Positions 36,915-45,029 of a stretch of 64,000 nucleotides of DNA are shown here, piece after piece (position 1 is the stretch's first letter; the number at the start of each line of letters is the position of its first letter). Under the pieces are notes generated by a model that saw nothing but the letters and a program-made list of their open reading frames with translations, had not been told where the DNA came from and ran no database searches. The stretch lies in NCBI RefSeq assembly GCF_050433395.1, contig NZ_JBNPXH010000006.1, positions 1 to 64,000 of the forward strand, given 5' to 3'. The position numbers and the translations under genes were made by a program. This DNA is from Mobilitalea torta. Its GTDB lineage: Bacteria > Bacillota > Clostridia > Lachnospirales > Lachnospiraceae.

Positions 36915-37229
36915 ATGAATGCGATTGCACAAGGAGATATTCTTTCAGTTGAAAGAATTAATACTCCAATACTGGTTGTGAGTAAAGCATATTTTAATCG
37001 AACAGAACAGATTATTGCATGCCCTGTCTTGAAAAATGCATCTGAGGATCCGTTACACATACCGGTTATTGCAACGGATATGCAAGGAATTGTTTTATGT
37101 GAACAAATGAAATTACTAGATTTACGGGTTCGAGGATATAAAAAATTAACAGAATTAAAAATCGAAGACGTTATGAATATAGCAGATGCTATACAGAGTA
37201 TTTTTGATTATTATCCGTTTGAAAGGTAA
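36915..37229 (+). CDS. mazF: MazF/PemK-type endoribonuclease toxin
   Basis: The 104-residue protein has the PemK/MazF fold pattern: QGDILSVERI at the start, ILVVSKAYFNRTEQIIACPVL and the C-terminal KLTELKIEDVMNIADAIQSIF. MazF toxins cleave mRNA at short sequences. It is intact and near full length. Its pairing with mazE makes this a standard type II addiction module, which likely stabilises the island. Confidence 0.85.
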   Translation: MNAIAQGDILSVERINTPILVVSKAYFNRTEQIIACPVLKNASEDPLHIPVIATDMQGIVLCEQMKLLDLRVRGYKKLTELKIEDVMNIADAIQSIFDYYPFER

Positions 37230-37416
37230 TATATTTTAGTGAAATGAAATCCAATTTGTAAAGATGCATTGATTTGTCATTTTATTCCACAGTGAATTTC
37301 CTTTTATGTTTATAACAAGAAGTTCACAAATCGAAAAAGAAAATTATATGGTATTAAAGTGTCTGCAGAAATATAATATTTTTGAAGTCCGCAAAGTGGT
37401 ATCAAGTTCTTCATAA

Positions 37417-37448
37417 TTCCACGAAGGGCATTGCATCTCGAAATCAGG
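37417..37448. other. right attachment site (attR) of the island
   Basis: TTCCACGAA (37417-37425) is the inverted copy of the left-end TTCGTGGAA. CTCGAAA (37437-37443) is the 7-base crossover, equal to the anticodon loop. The following TCAGG (37444-37448) is the anticodon-stem partner of CCTGA at 16790-16794. Confidence 0.8.
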
Positions 37449-37489
37449 TAGTCTTCACGGGCTCGTGGGTTCGAATCCCACCGCTTCCG
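37437..37489 (+). pseudogene. 3' half of the split tRNA-Ser(CGA) gene
   Basis: The loop CTCGAAA and stem TCAGG are followed by a short variable arm, the T arm GTGGG-TTCGAAT-CCCAC and the acceptor strand CGCTTCC (37482-37488) with discriminator G. It completes the 5' half at 16762-16801. There is no promoter or 5' half here, so it cannot be a tRNA by itself. Confidence 0.85.
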
Positions 37490-37493
37490 CTCT

Positions 37494-37524
37494 AAACCCC
37501 TTGATTTATCAGGGGGTTTTTGTT
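37494..37524 (+). terminator. terminator of the former tRNA-Ser gene
   Basis: AAACCCCTTGA pairs with TCAGGGGGTTT around a 4-base loop and is followed by TTG and T-rich sequence. It was the native terminator of the split tRNA. Confidence 0.8.
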
Positions 37525-38132
37525 TTGTGTTGCATTTCGTGTTGCATAAACCTCTTAAATTCATCCATGGCCGCTGCAGTATGAACCTTTTCGTACAGGG
37601 TCAGCCAGGCATTGTATTTTTGAATATCAATATTTTCATTGCTGATTCCAATGGCCTCTTCAAAATAATTATCTATAGCCTCATCCGCCTTTTTCCGAGT
37701 TTTAGAGAACGTGTGCGTATAAATCCTTTTCATCACGTCATCGGTTTTCCAGCCTCCTCGTTCCAGGGCATATTTCTCTGCAATTTGAAGCTCAGACATT
37801 ACTGATGCATTTACGTGCCTCAGTTCGTGAAAGGTCATGTGCGGGAGGTTATTTTTCTTAAGTATCCTGCGGAAGCGATCGTATAAGGCGTGGCCGCTCA
37901 TTTCTACTAAGCGATCTTGCCCTTCTGGCAATTGATCTATTAAATCTTTTATGTAAGCCGGTAGTCTAAGCACTCTTTTTCTGGTTTCTGTTTTGGCAAT
38001 ATCTTTTCTATGCTCAGCGCCATCTGCATAAACAACAACTTCCTCAATACATATATACTTACCTCTTTCTAATAGTGATTTTGATTTTGTTAGTCCGCAC
38101 CCCCTTGATTTTGGTAAGTAGAATTTGGTTTT
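37509..38132 (-). pseudogene. C-terminal remnant of a second tyrosine integrase
   Basis: The open frame lacks an N-terminal half. It keeps GLTKSK, KTETRKRVLRLPAYI, the HELRH box and the final AEKYALERGGWKTDDVMKRIYTHTFS with the Tyr nucleophile. Its 3' end overlaps the terminator immediately after the tRNA-Ser 3' end, the usual place for a phage or ICE integrase gene. This element targeted the same tRNA from its 3' end before or beside the island. A stop (TGA) lies just upstream at 38133-38135. Confidence 0.75.
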
Positions 38133-38248
38133 TCATTTAACGTAAAAAATACACCCAACCTATTTTTGTTATGATTTTATGTGAAAGGTGTTATAATAGG
38201 CTTGTTGAGGGCGATATTATAATCACCTGATTATTATATTGCAGAAAC

Positions 38249-38278
38249 CGTCTCTGTTTGCAGCAGGGGCGTTTTTTA
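38249..38278 (+). terminator. possible terminator
   Basis: CGTCTCTG (38249-38256) pairs with CAGGGGCG (38264-38271), with two G-U pairs, followed by TTTTTT. No gene on the plus strand obviously uses it; it may belong to deleted phage DNA. Confidence 0.45.
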
Positions 38279-38299
38279 TTTTATATATTGTGAGTAGAA

Positions 38300-39238
38300 T
38301 TATTTGATAATTTTTAAATCCCTCAAGTCTTGAGTATAGAATTCAACAGTATTAGATTTGATGAATTTATATCGTAAACCTTTGTGACTGTATTCTTTAT
38401 TTAATTCCTTTTCTTCAATTGGAATTGAAAAAGATTTCTTAGTAGTACCTGACTCAACATTGGGAATTAAATATATGGCATTACTCTCTATAATTGGTGT
38501 TATACCATATACGCTCCATAGGTCGTCATCGTTTATCCATGCGCTATTGTCAAATCCTACGTATACTGTTACCTTGATTGGATCATATGTTATATAAGGT
38601 GAAGCGAATCTGGTTATATATTCTCTTTCAGCTAATTCATAGGAAGTATCGCTATCTTCAGTGTCGGAATTTTTAGATGAAGGAAGCGTATCGTACTTTC
38701 CTATACTGAGTGTGATTGTAGATATCCCCTTTTCAACTGGCGTAACATATAAGGAAACAATATTATTTTCCGCATCACCATCACCGAACTCTATTTCTAC
38801 ATTATAATTGTCTACTTTCGCAGTCAAAAACTCTCCGTCTCTGGGTTTAGCAAATGTTATTAAAATCTCTTGATATTCATCCATGGGAGTGTAAAGGGAA
38901 GCGTCCTTTATATTTGTTGATAAGCGCCCTTTTACGGTTATTGTACAGGTTAATTTTGTATTATTGCTTCCTGCGCCAATAGTAGCCGTAATTGTAGCTT
39001 TGCCTTTTGCGAGAGCAGTCACTTTTCCGGATTTATTTACTTCGGCAACTTCTGTATTACTGGATTTCCACATTATTTTTTTTGTTGTATTATTTACTTT
39101 CAAAGTATATTTGTCATTAACATACATCGTCTTTTTTGTAGTATTTAACTTTAATGGTTCAGCAGCCATTATACTTTTACCTGGACAAAGCATAGTGCTT
39201 ATAAAGATAAATAAAAATAATGAAAAAAATTTCTTCAT
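38300..39238 (-). CDS. secreted Big_2 (bacterial Ig-like) domain protein
   Basis: The 312-residue protein has a signal peptide (MKKFFSLFLFIFISTMLCPGKSIMA) and one Big_2 domain (residues 28-100) with the motif WKSSNTEVAEVNKSGKVTALAKGKATITAT. The rest is beta-rich with no known motif. It is likely exported and cell-surface or envelope associated, with no anchor visible. ATG 39238 is preceded by GGGAGGA at 7 bases. It is monocistronic in phage debris. The ligand is unknown. Confidence 0.82.
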   Translation of the reverse strand: MKKFFSLFLFIFISTMLCPGKSIMAAEPLKLNTTKKTMYVNDKYTLKVNNTTKKIMWKSSNTEVAEVNKSGKVTALAKGKATITATIGAGSNNTKLTCTITVKGRLSTNIKDASLYTPMDEYQEILITFAKPRDGEFLTAKVDNYNVEIEFGDGDAENNIVSLYVTPVEKGISTITLSIGKYDTLPSSKNSDTEDSDTSYELAEREYITRFASPYITYDPIKVTVYVGFDNSAWINDDDLWSVYGITPIIESNAIYLIPNVESGTTKKSFSIPIEEKELNKEYSHKGLRYKFIKSNTVEFYTQDLRDLKIIK

Positions 39239-39396
39239 AGTAAAATCCTCCCTTGTTGTATTTAACATCATTTACCATTATAACAAATAATCAGGGAGAA
39301 AGCTACAATAAATCACAAGCCACCATACAACCAATAATTTTCTGCTGCCAGCAGCTCGGGCTGATAATGCTGGCATCCCAGGTATGTTAAATTGGG

Positions 39397-40274
39397 GGCG
39401 TTAATGCAGGCCCTGGGGCTAACACAGCAGGGAAGAGGACCCCTCCGTTTCCGGTAGCAATTGATATCGATCAGGATGGAACGAATGATATCAAAAAAGG
39501 GGAACAGTACCGAGAACATTACGCCAATGTAGGTGTGGCCTTCCAGCTGGTGAAGGAGTTGCAGCGCTGTGGATTTGATGTGATGCAGACGGGTTTTAAC
39601 GATGATAACGCCACGGATGACCCTGATACCGCCCTGGCAGAGATAGCGAAGGCAAATTGTGAATATAGCATATCCGTCCACTTCGACGCTTATGGTGACG
39701 GTGCAAACTTTAACAGCGCCCAGGGCATGGGAATATATATCCATGACAAAATATGCAGGCCAATCTGATAAGCTGGCCCAGACGGTGCTAAAACACCTGG
39801 CGGGAGGCACAAAGCAGACCGACCGGGGCGTAACGAAGCAGTCCATGGCAATGTGCAACTGCAATGCCATGGATGTCAAGGCAGCCGTCCTGTGTGAGGT
39901 CGCTTTTATGACTAACCTTAACGAGGCCACAACCATGATGGCCAGTAAAGCCTTCGGGTTGGAAAGCGCGCAGGAAATTGCAAGGGGAGTATGTGAGTAC
40001 ACTGGTGTTAAATATGCGCCTGAGGACAGCGCACCCTACATCCCTGCTAAAACAATTACGCCGGAGGACATCAAATGGGCCGAGGAGCGGCTGAATACGG
40101 TTATTCCAGATTTGGTTGTCTAAATTGACAATAGACGGCTCCTTCGGTCCGAAGACGCGCATTGCAGTACTGGTCTATTGGGACCAGTTGGGCTGGGGAA
40201 AGCATATGCAGGATGATGGAATCAGGATCGGCACGGCTACCCGGGAAGCTCTGGCAGCAGGGCGAGTAAAATAA
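39397..40274 (+). pseudogene. decayed phage endolysin (Amidase_3 plus peptidoglycan-binding domain)
   Basis: Three frames in succession encode one protein: NAGPGANTAGKRTPPFPVAIDIDQ..., then NEATTMMASKAFGLES..., then TIDGSFGPKTRIAVLVYWDQLGWGKHMQDD, which is the typical C-terminal repeat of clostridial lysins. Frameshifts occur near 39752 (extra A) and 40124. In addition the zinc-binding GHG at the start reads GPG. It is an inactive remnant of the prophage whose integrase fragment lies at 37.5-38.1 kb. Confidence 0.8.
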
Positions 40275-40782
40275 TTATAAATGGCATAGAATGGCATACA
40301 ACGTATATGGTATTGTGTAAGCGGGAAGGTTGTCAATAGGCACTCTCTAAACGACTGCCAGATGTCGTAGCACAGTGGCCGACTTTCCTTGTTTTATATG
40401 GAATCAAAATGGAAAACATCAATTCTTTATAATGTCCTGTATATACCTGATGTGCAAATCATACAAATATGCAATGTTGTATTGGATAGGGTAAAAAAGA
40501 TTGTGAAATGAAAACGGAGGTTAATAAATGCAGCGTTATTTAAGCATCCTTCGTGATGCTTTTCTTCTGCATAGTAAAGAATAAAGATGCCCTGGTCAGT
40601 AATGGCCATTGTATTCTTAGAAATCATAGAATTCACAAATAATTTATGCTATTAATAAAACACAAAACCATTAAATTATTTCCATTGACTTTGTCTTACG
40701 GAAAGTTGATTGTGGTATAGAATTGAAGAAGTATGGAACACTCATGTTATAGAACAGAATTTTTCTAGAAAAGGAGAACAAT
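40275..40782. other. 508-base region without genes
   Basis: No gene is supportable. It contains a probable imperfect hairpin near 40325-40400 (GGAAGGTTGTC... GACTTTCC) and AT-rich sequence before a small gene. AAAAGGAGAACAAT just before 40783 is a good ribosome binding site. Confidence 0.4.
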
Positions 40783-40932
40783 ATGAAAAAAGTTTATGTA
40801 AAAATTACAATTAATGAAGCAATAAGGATTATAAAAGATAAATTAGGCGTCGGTGATGAAGTTATACATTATTTGTATAACTATAAGGATGGGGAAGAAC
40901 TGATAAAATGTATAGCAGATAATATAAAATAA
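40783..40932 (+). CDS. small 49-residue protein upstream of the SIR2-STAND gene
   Basis: MKKVYVKITINEAIRIIKDK is followed by LGVGDEVIHYLYNYKDGEELIKCIADNIK and a stop. AAAAGGAG is six bases upstream, so translation is likely. It precedes the SIR2-STAND gene by about 55 bases and is on the same strand. No family is recognised; it could be a regulator or partner of the large gene. Confidence 0.6.
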   Translation: MKKVYVKITINEAIRIIKDKLGVGDEVIHYLYNYKDGEELIKCIADNIK

Positions 40933-40986
40933 AGTAATATATTGAAAATCATTCTAGAATATGGTATTATTATGTAAAACTATAAG

Positions 40987-43389
40987 GTGTGTGATAAAGT
41001 GCGATTTGATAACGAAAGTTTATTTATGGAGATGGTTGGGCAGTATGGATTAAATATGTTTTTAGGTGCAGGTTTTTCTGCTTATGCAAAAAATAATGAA
41101 AATGAGAAATTACCGCTAGGAAATAAAATATGTGAGCAACTTATTAAAACTTTTGAGGTTGAGAATCATAGGAATTTAAATTTGAGCCAAGTTTGCCAAA
41201 AAATTAAATCTAGAAATAAAGATGCACTTAATATGTTTCTTCGTAATAAATACAAAGTTAAAGAGTTTGATTCAGATTATTTGAAAATATATAAATTACC
41301 ATTAAAGAATATTTTTACAATAAATATTGATGACTTGATTGAAAAAATATATAGTGATGCAAATGCCACAATTGATATATCGGATGTTAAAATCAATGGC
41401 TTAATTGATAAAAATAATATAGTAAATTTATACAAATTACATGGTTCAGTTACATATCCGGTTGATACGAGGTTATCTTTTACGGAAAAGGAACTTCATG
41501 ATTTATTTATAATTGATCATACATTATTTAATGCAGTAACATATAAACTAGCAGCATGTCCTACAATATTTTGGGGTACAAGCCTATACGATAGTAATAG
41601 TATTCAATTACTTTGTAACGCAGAAACTATTAACTCACTAAAAATGCCTAAGTGGATAGTTGTATACCCTGAAGGAAATTATAATGATTTAATTGAAGAT
41701 TTAAAAGAACTAGATTTTAATATAATTGTTGCTGATACTAAAGAGCTTATAAATTATTTATATAATATGCCCTTTGTCAATAAAAATGAGGGAAACCCTT
41801 ATATATATGAAAAATATAGGAATGCTTTTCCTAATAATTTTATTACAAAGGAATTAATAAAAAAGGCACCAGTTAGACCTATATCCGATTTCTTCTTTGG
41901 AGCGGAACCCCAAATATCCGACATACTTTCTAAAAGCTTAGTAAGAACATCTTATTTCAACAAAATATATGATACTATTTTGAAATTTAATGTAACGTTA
42001 ATAACAGGGATACCGGGATGTGGTAAATCTACATTATTAATGCAGCTGGCTTTTGCATCGGAAATTAGCGGTCGAAAATTCTGGTTTAATAATATGATAG
42101 AAGCAGAAGCAAATCGCCTAGTAAATCTTGTTAAACATGATAATAATGTTATAGTATTTTTGGATAATCTTTATAACAATTTGGATGCGTTTTCTGTTTT
42201 GAAACAATGCAATAATATTAAAATTGTTACTACTGAAAGAGCAATTAATTATGAATTTATAAAAAAGTCTTTAAATATTACTATCAATTCAATTATTGAT
42301 GTGAGTAATTTAGAATCTAGCGATATTCAGAGTATATGTCAGTCGATGAATAGAGAAAGCTATGCGGCTTTAGAAATGTTAAAGAAAAATCAAAATGTGT
42401 CATTATTGGAGATTGTTTTTTTTGTTTACAAAAGTATAACAGTAAAAAGTCGAGTTAAGGAATATATATTATCATTAGAGCACTATAAAGATACAATATT
42501 AAAAATTGATCTATTAGAGTTGTATGTATTAGTAAATTATATAAGTTATTGTGGAATTCCAGCATCTATGGATATGTTGATATTTTACTTTAGTGAAAAT
42601 AAGGTTAATTATGATGAAATTATGTATGCAATAAAAAAAATGAACAGTATAATTGTTGATGTTGATGTTGCAGAAAAGTATTTATCAACATCTCAGGATT
42701 ATGTATCAATGAGAAGTAAACTATATGGTGAAATATCAATAAACGTAATATCAAGAAAAACATTATGTTATGTTTTAAATAAATTTCTTAAAAATGTTAA
42801 TCCAATGATAATTTACAGATATGATATTTTTAAGAAGAGAGCATATGACGCTGATATTACAAATAGAGCATTTATAACGGAAGAAGGTATAACGTATTAT
42901 GAGAATGTATTAACTCAGAATACATCTCCATATATAAGGCATCAGTACGCTTTATTCTTACAAAGAAAAGGTGACATAACTAAAGCATGGGAGCAAATAG
43001 ATAAAGCTTATTCTGATTGTAATAAAAAAATATTTACTATTGCAAATACTCATGCAATGATTATGTTTGAAAAGAATATTGATGTCAAACTTAATAATGA
43101 AAAAGAAATAACTGATTTAAAGGAAATTTTATCACGTACATTTGAGACACTTAAATACTGCATTGATAAAGACATGAGAGTTAATTATCATGTATTAATT
43201 TATTCAAGAAATGCAGTAAAATATTATGAGAAGTTTGGTATAGACGATAAAGGAAGGGATTACTTAGAGTTTGCAGGTAAACAATTAAATGGAATAATGA
43301 ATTCTCGTGATTATATATACGGGAGACTCTATTCAGAATTAAAATCATTATACAATGAAATTAAAGGCATATTAAAGATTGCCGATTAA
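40987..43389 (+). CDS. SIR2-STAND NTPase (Avs5-like defence protein)
   Basis: The 800-residue protein begins with a SIR2-like NADase domain (residues 15-260): MFLGAGFSAYAKN, NIFTINIDDLIEKIY, LYKLHGSVTYP with the active-site His. A STAND-type NTPase follows: Walker A LITGIPGCGKSTLLMQLA (about residue 340) and Walker B VIVFLDNLYNN. A helical C-terminal half ends at KGILKIAD. The layout equals the SIR2-STAND (Avs5) class, which depletes NAD on phage sensing. The start is GTG (40987) or GTG 12 bases later. It is intact and sits 3.5 kb beyond the island edge. Confidence 0.85.
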   Translation: MCDKVRFDNESLFMEMVGQYGLNMFLGAGFSAYAKNNENEKLPLGNKICEQLIKTFEVENHRNLNLSQVCQKIKSRNKDALNMFLRNKYKVKEFDSDYLKIYKLPLKNIFTINIDDLIEKIYSDANATIDISDVKINGLIDKNNIVNLYKLHGSVTYPVDTRLSFTEKELHDLFIIDHTLFNAVTYKLAACPTIFWGTSLYDSNSIQLLCNAETINSLKMPKWIVVYPEGNYNDLIEDLKELDFNIIVADTKELINYLYNMPFVNKNEGNPYIYEKYRNAFPNNFITKELIKKAPVRPISDFFFGAEPQISDILSKSLVRTSYFNKIYDTILKFNVTLITGIPGCGKSTLLMQLAFASEISGRKFWFNNMIEAEANRLVNLVKHDNNVIVFLDNLYNNLDAFSVLKQCNNIKIVTTERAINYEFIKKSLNITINSIIDVSNLESSDIQSICQSMNRESYAALEMLKKNQNVSLLEIVFFVYKSITVKSRVKEYILSLEHYKDTILKIDLLELYVLVNYISYCGIPASMDMLIFYFSENKVNYDEIMYAIKKMNSIIVDVDVAEKYLSTSQDYVSMRSKLYGEISINVISRKTLCYVLNKFLKNVNPMIIYRYDIFKKRAYDADITNRAFITEEGITYYENVLTQNTSPYIRHQYALFLQRKGDITKAWEQIDKAYSDCNKKIFTIANTHAMIMFEKNIDVKLNNEKEITDLKEILSRTFETLKYCIDKDMRVNYHVLIYSRNAVKYYEKFGIDDKGRDYLEFAGKQLNGIMNSRDYIYGRLYSELKSLYNEIKGILKIAD

Positions 43390-43407
43390 AATCAATTATA
43401 TAAATAT

Positions 43408-43641
43408 ATGCTTCTGCCTATGTGTATTTTATTCTGCGTATTCTTATGCTATGACTCAGTGGTTACTGCGCTTGAGGTAAATGTAACAATAAACAATTAC
43501 ATTATTCCGATTATTAATAAAACTGATGAAGAAATAAAAGAAGAAGCCTGGAAGAAGAAAGATAGTGAGTATGAGGGTTTAAAACAACAACTACAGAAAA
43601 TAAATCATGAAATCAACCAAATAAAGATAACATATAATTAA
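43408..43641 (+). CDS. possible small membrane/coiled-coil protein
   Basis: A frame of 77 residues with a hydrophobic N-terminus (MLLPMCILFCVFLCYDSVV) and a coiled-coil C-terminus (KKDSEYEGLKQQLQKINHEINQIK). No ribosome binding site is visible and its stop adjoins the left end of the IS256 element. It could be the cut-off start or end of another gene. Low confidence. Confidence 0.35.
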   Translation: MLLPMCILFCVFLCYDSVVTALEVNVTINNYIIPIINKTDEEIKEEAWKKKDSEYEGLKQQLQKINHEINQIKITYN

Positions 43642-44993
43642 TTTCGCAAATTCAATTTCATAAAAATGGACATGCTCCATAGCCGCTTGGTAAAATAAAG
43701 TTACCACACCAATCTCACTAAGGAGGCTATGAAACTATGTCCAAGCTATCTAAAGATAGCATTAACATTATACAATTAAACGAAGAAATAATCAAAACCG
43801 AATTAAAGGATTTAGTACGTTCTAGTGTTGAGGAAACCCTCAATGCCCTGCTTGACAAGGAAGCCGATGAACTCGTCAATGCCGAAAAATATGAGCGTTC
43901 CGGTGATCGTCAGGGTTACCGGTCAGGTCATTACCAGAGGAATCTTGTTACCACTTCAGGAGAAGTAAAGCTGAATGTGCCAAAACTCAAAGGGATTCCT
44001 TTTGAAACAGCCATCATAGAGCGCTACCGCAGACGGGAATGCTCTGTGGAAGAGGCACTCATTGAGATGTATCTGGCCGGTGTTTCCGTTCGCCGGGTTG
44101 AGGATATCACGGAGGCACTTTGGGGCACGAAGGTATCTCCCGGAACAATCAGCAACTTAAACAAGAAAGCCTACGAGCACATCGAGGTTTGGCGTAATCG
44201 GCCTCTGAATGGCGGAAACTATCCCTATGTCTTTGTCGATGGCATCTTCCTGAAACGCTGCTGGGGCGGCGAATATGAGAATGTATCAATCCTGATAGCT
44301 ATCGGTGTAAATGAAGATGGCTACCGTGAAATAATCGGAGCCTCCGAAGGCATGAAGGAAGACCGGGAAAGCTGGAAAAACTTCCTCACCGGATTAAAAG
44401 AGCGGGGCCTCAAAGGTGTCCAATTGATTATAGGGGATAAAAATCTCGGTATGCTGGAGTCTATTCCACAAGTGTTTCCCGAAGCGAAATATCAGCGTTG
44501 CACGGTACATTTCTACAGAAATATTTTTTCAGTAACACCACGCAGCCGTATGAAATTCGTGGCAAAAATGCTGAAAGCAATTCACGCCCAGGAAAGCAAG
44601 GAAGCAGCCTGTGAAAAGGCAAGGCAGGTAGCGGGTGAGCTACGGAACATGAAGCTGAAGGAAGCGGCCAAGAAGCTCGAAGATGGCATTGAAGAAACCT
44701 TAGCATACATGAATTTTCCCTATGAGCACTGGAATCGGATTCGGACAAACAACGCGATTGAGCGCTTGAACCGTGAAATCAAGCGTCGGATAAAAGTAGT
44801 TGGCACATTTCCGGATGGACAGTGAGCTCTTATGCTGGTATGTGCCCGACTTCGTCATATAGCGGGAACCCAGTGGGGAGCAAAACTCTACATGAACATG
44901 AAGCATCTTGATCAAATGCAATCTGCTGACGAAGCAGCTTACATAGTCGGCTAACTACCGGTAACCAAACGGCTAATTATGATTTTGCGAAAA
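43642..44993 (+). mobile_element. IS256-family insertion sequence
   Basis: The transposase is flanked by imperfect inverted repeats: TTTCGCAAATTC near 43643 and the reverse complement of TTTTGCGAAA near 44983, each 25-30 bases. The length of about 1.35 kb is normal for IS256. I see no clean target duplication. It separates the SIR2-STAND region from the BlaIR pair. Confidence 0.8.
43737..44825 (+). CDS. IS256-family transposase, with internal stop near its end
   Basis: The protein is a Mutator-type transposase with the DDE residues in FVDGIF, IIGDKNLGM and NAIERLNRE. A TGA at 44823-44825 cuts the frame after PDGQ, where the same frame continues without a break for 42 more codons (ALMLVCARLRHIAGTQW...) to the genuine stop at 44954. 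The catalytic residues are before the stop but the family's C-terminal tail is lost, so the element may be inactive. Ribosome binding site ACTAAGGAGG precedes the ATG. Confidence 0.88.
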   Translation: MSKLSKDSINIIQLNEEIIKTELKDLVRSSVEETLNALLDKEADELVNAEKYERSGDRQGYRSGHYQRNLVTTSGEVKLNVPKLKGIPFETAIIERYRRRECSVEEALIEMYLAGVSVRRVEDITEALWGTKVSPGTISNLNKKAYEHIEVWRNRPLNGGNYPYVFVDGIFLKRCWGGEYENVSILIAIGVNEDGYREIIGASEGMKEDRESWKNFLTGLKERGLKGVQLIIGDKNLGMLESIPQVFPEAKYQRCTVHFYRNIFSVTPRSRMKFVAKMLKAIHAQESKEAACEKARQVAGELRNMKLKEAAKKLEDGIEETLAYMNFPYEHWNRIRTNNAIERLNREIKRRIKVVGTFPDGQ

Positions 44994-45029
44994 ATACTTG
45001 ACGGTATTCGGTTTTATACTGTGTTGTTA

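Larger units (their letters stand above)
16802..37436. mobile_element. 20.6-kb integrative defence island in tRNA-Ser anticodon loop
   Basis: The island is bounded by the two halves of a tRNA-Ser(CGA) gene and by a 7-base direct repeat equal to its anticodon loop. It encodes a tyrosine integrase and excisionase-like protein at the left end, an intact tRNA-Ser(CGA) of a different sequence, and defence or toxin-antitoxin genes: RhuM, Avs-like NTPase, HNH-NTPase, AbiEi-like, QatABCD and MazEF. Base composition is clearly AT-richer than the flanking core genes. No conjugation or phage structural genes are present, so mobility would need help or only excision and uptake. Confidence 0.82.

Noticed and set aside
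37437..37489. An independent tRNA gene
   Set aside because: Only the 3' half is present; the 5' half is 20.6 kb upstream.
43408..43641. A confident small membrane toxin gene
   Set aside because: No ribosome binding site, and its end coincides with the IS boundary; kept only as a low-confidence feature.
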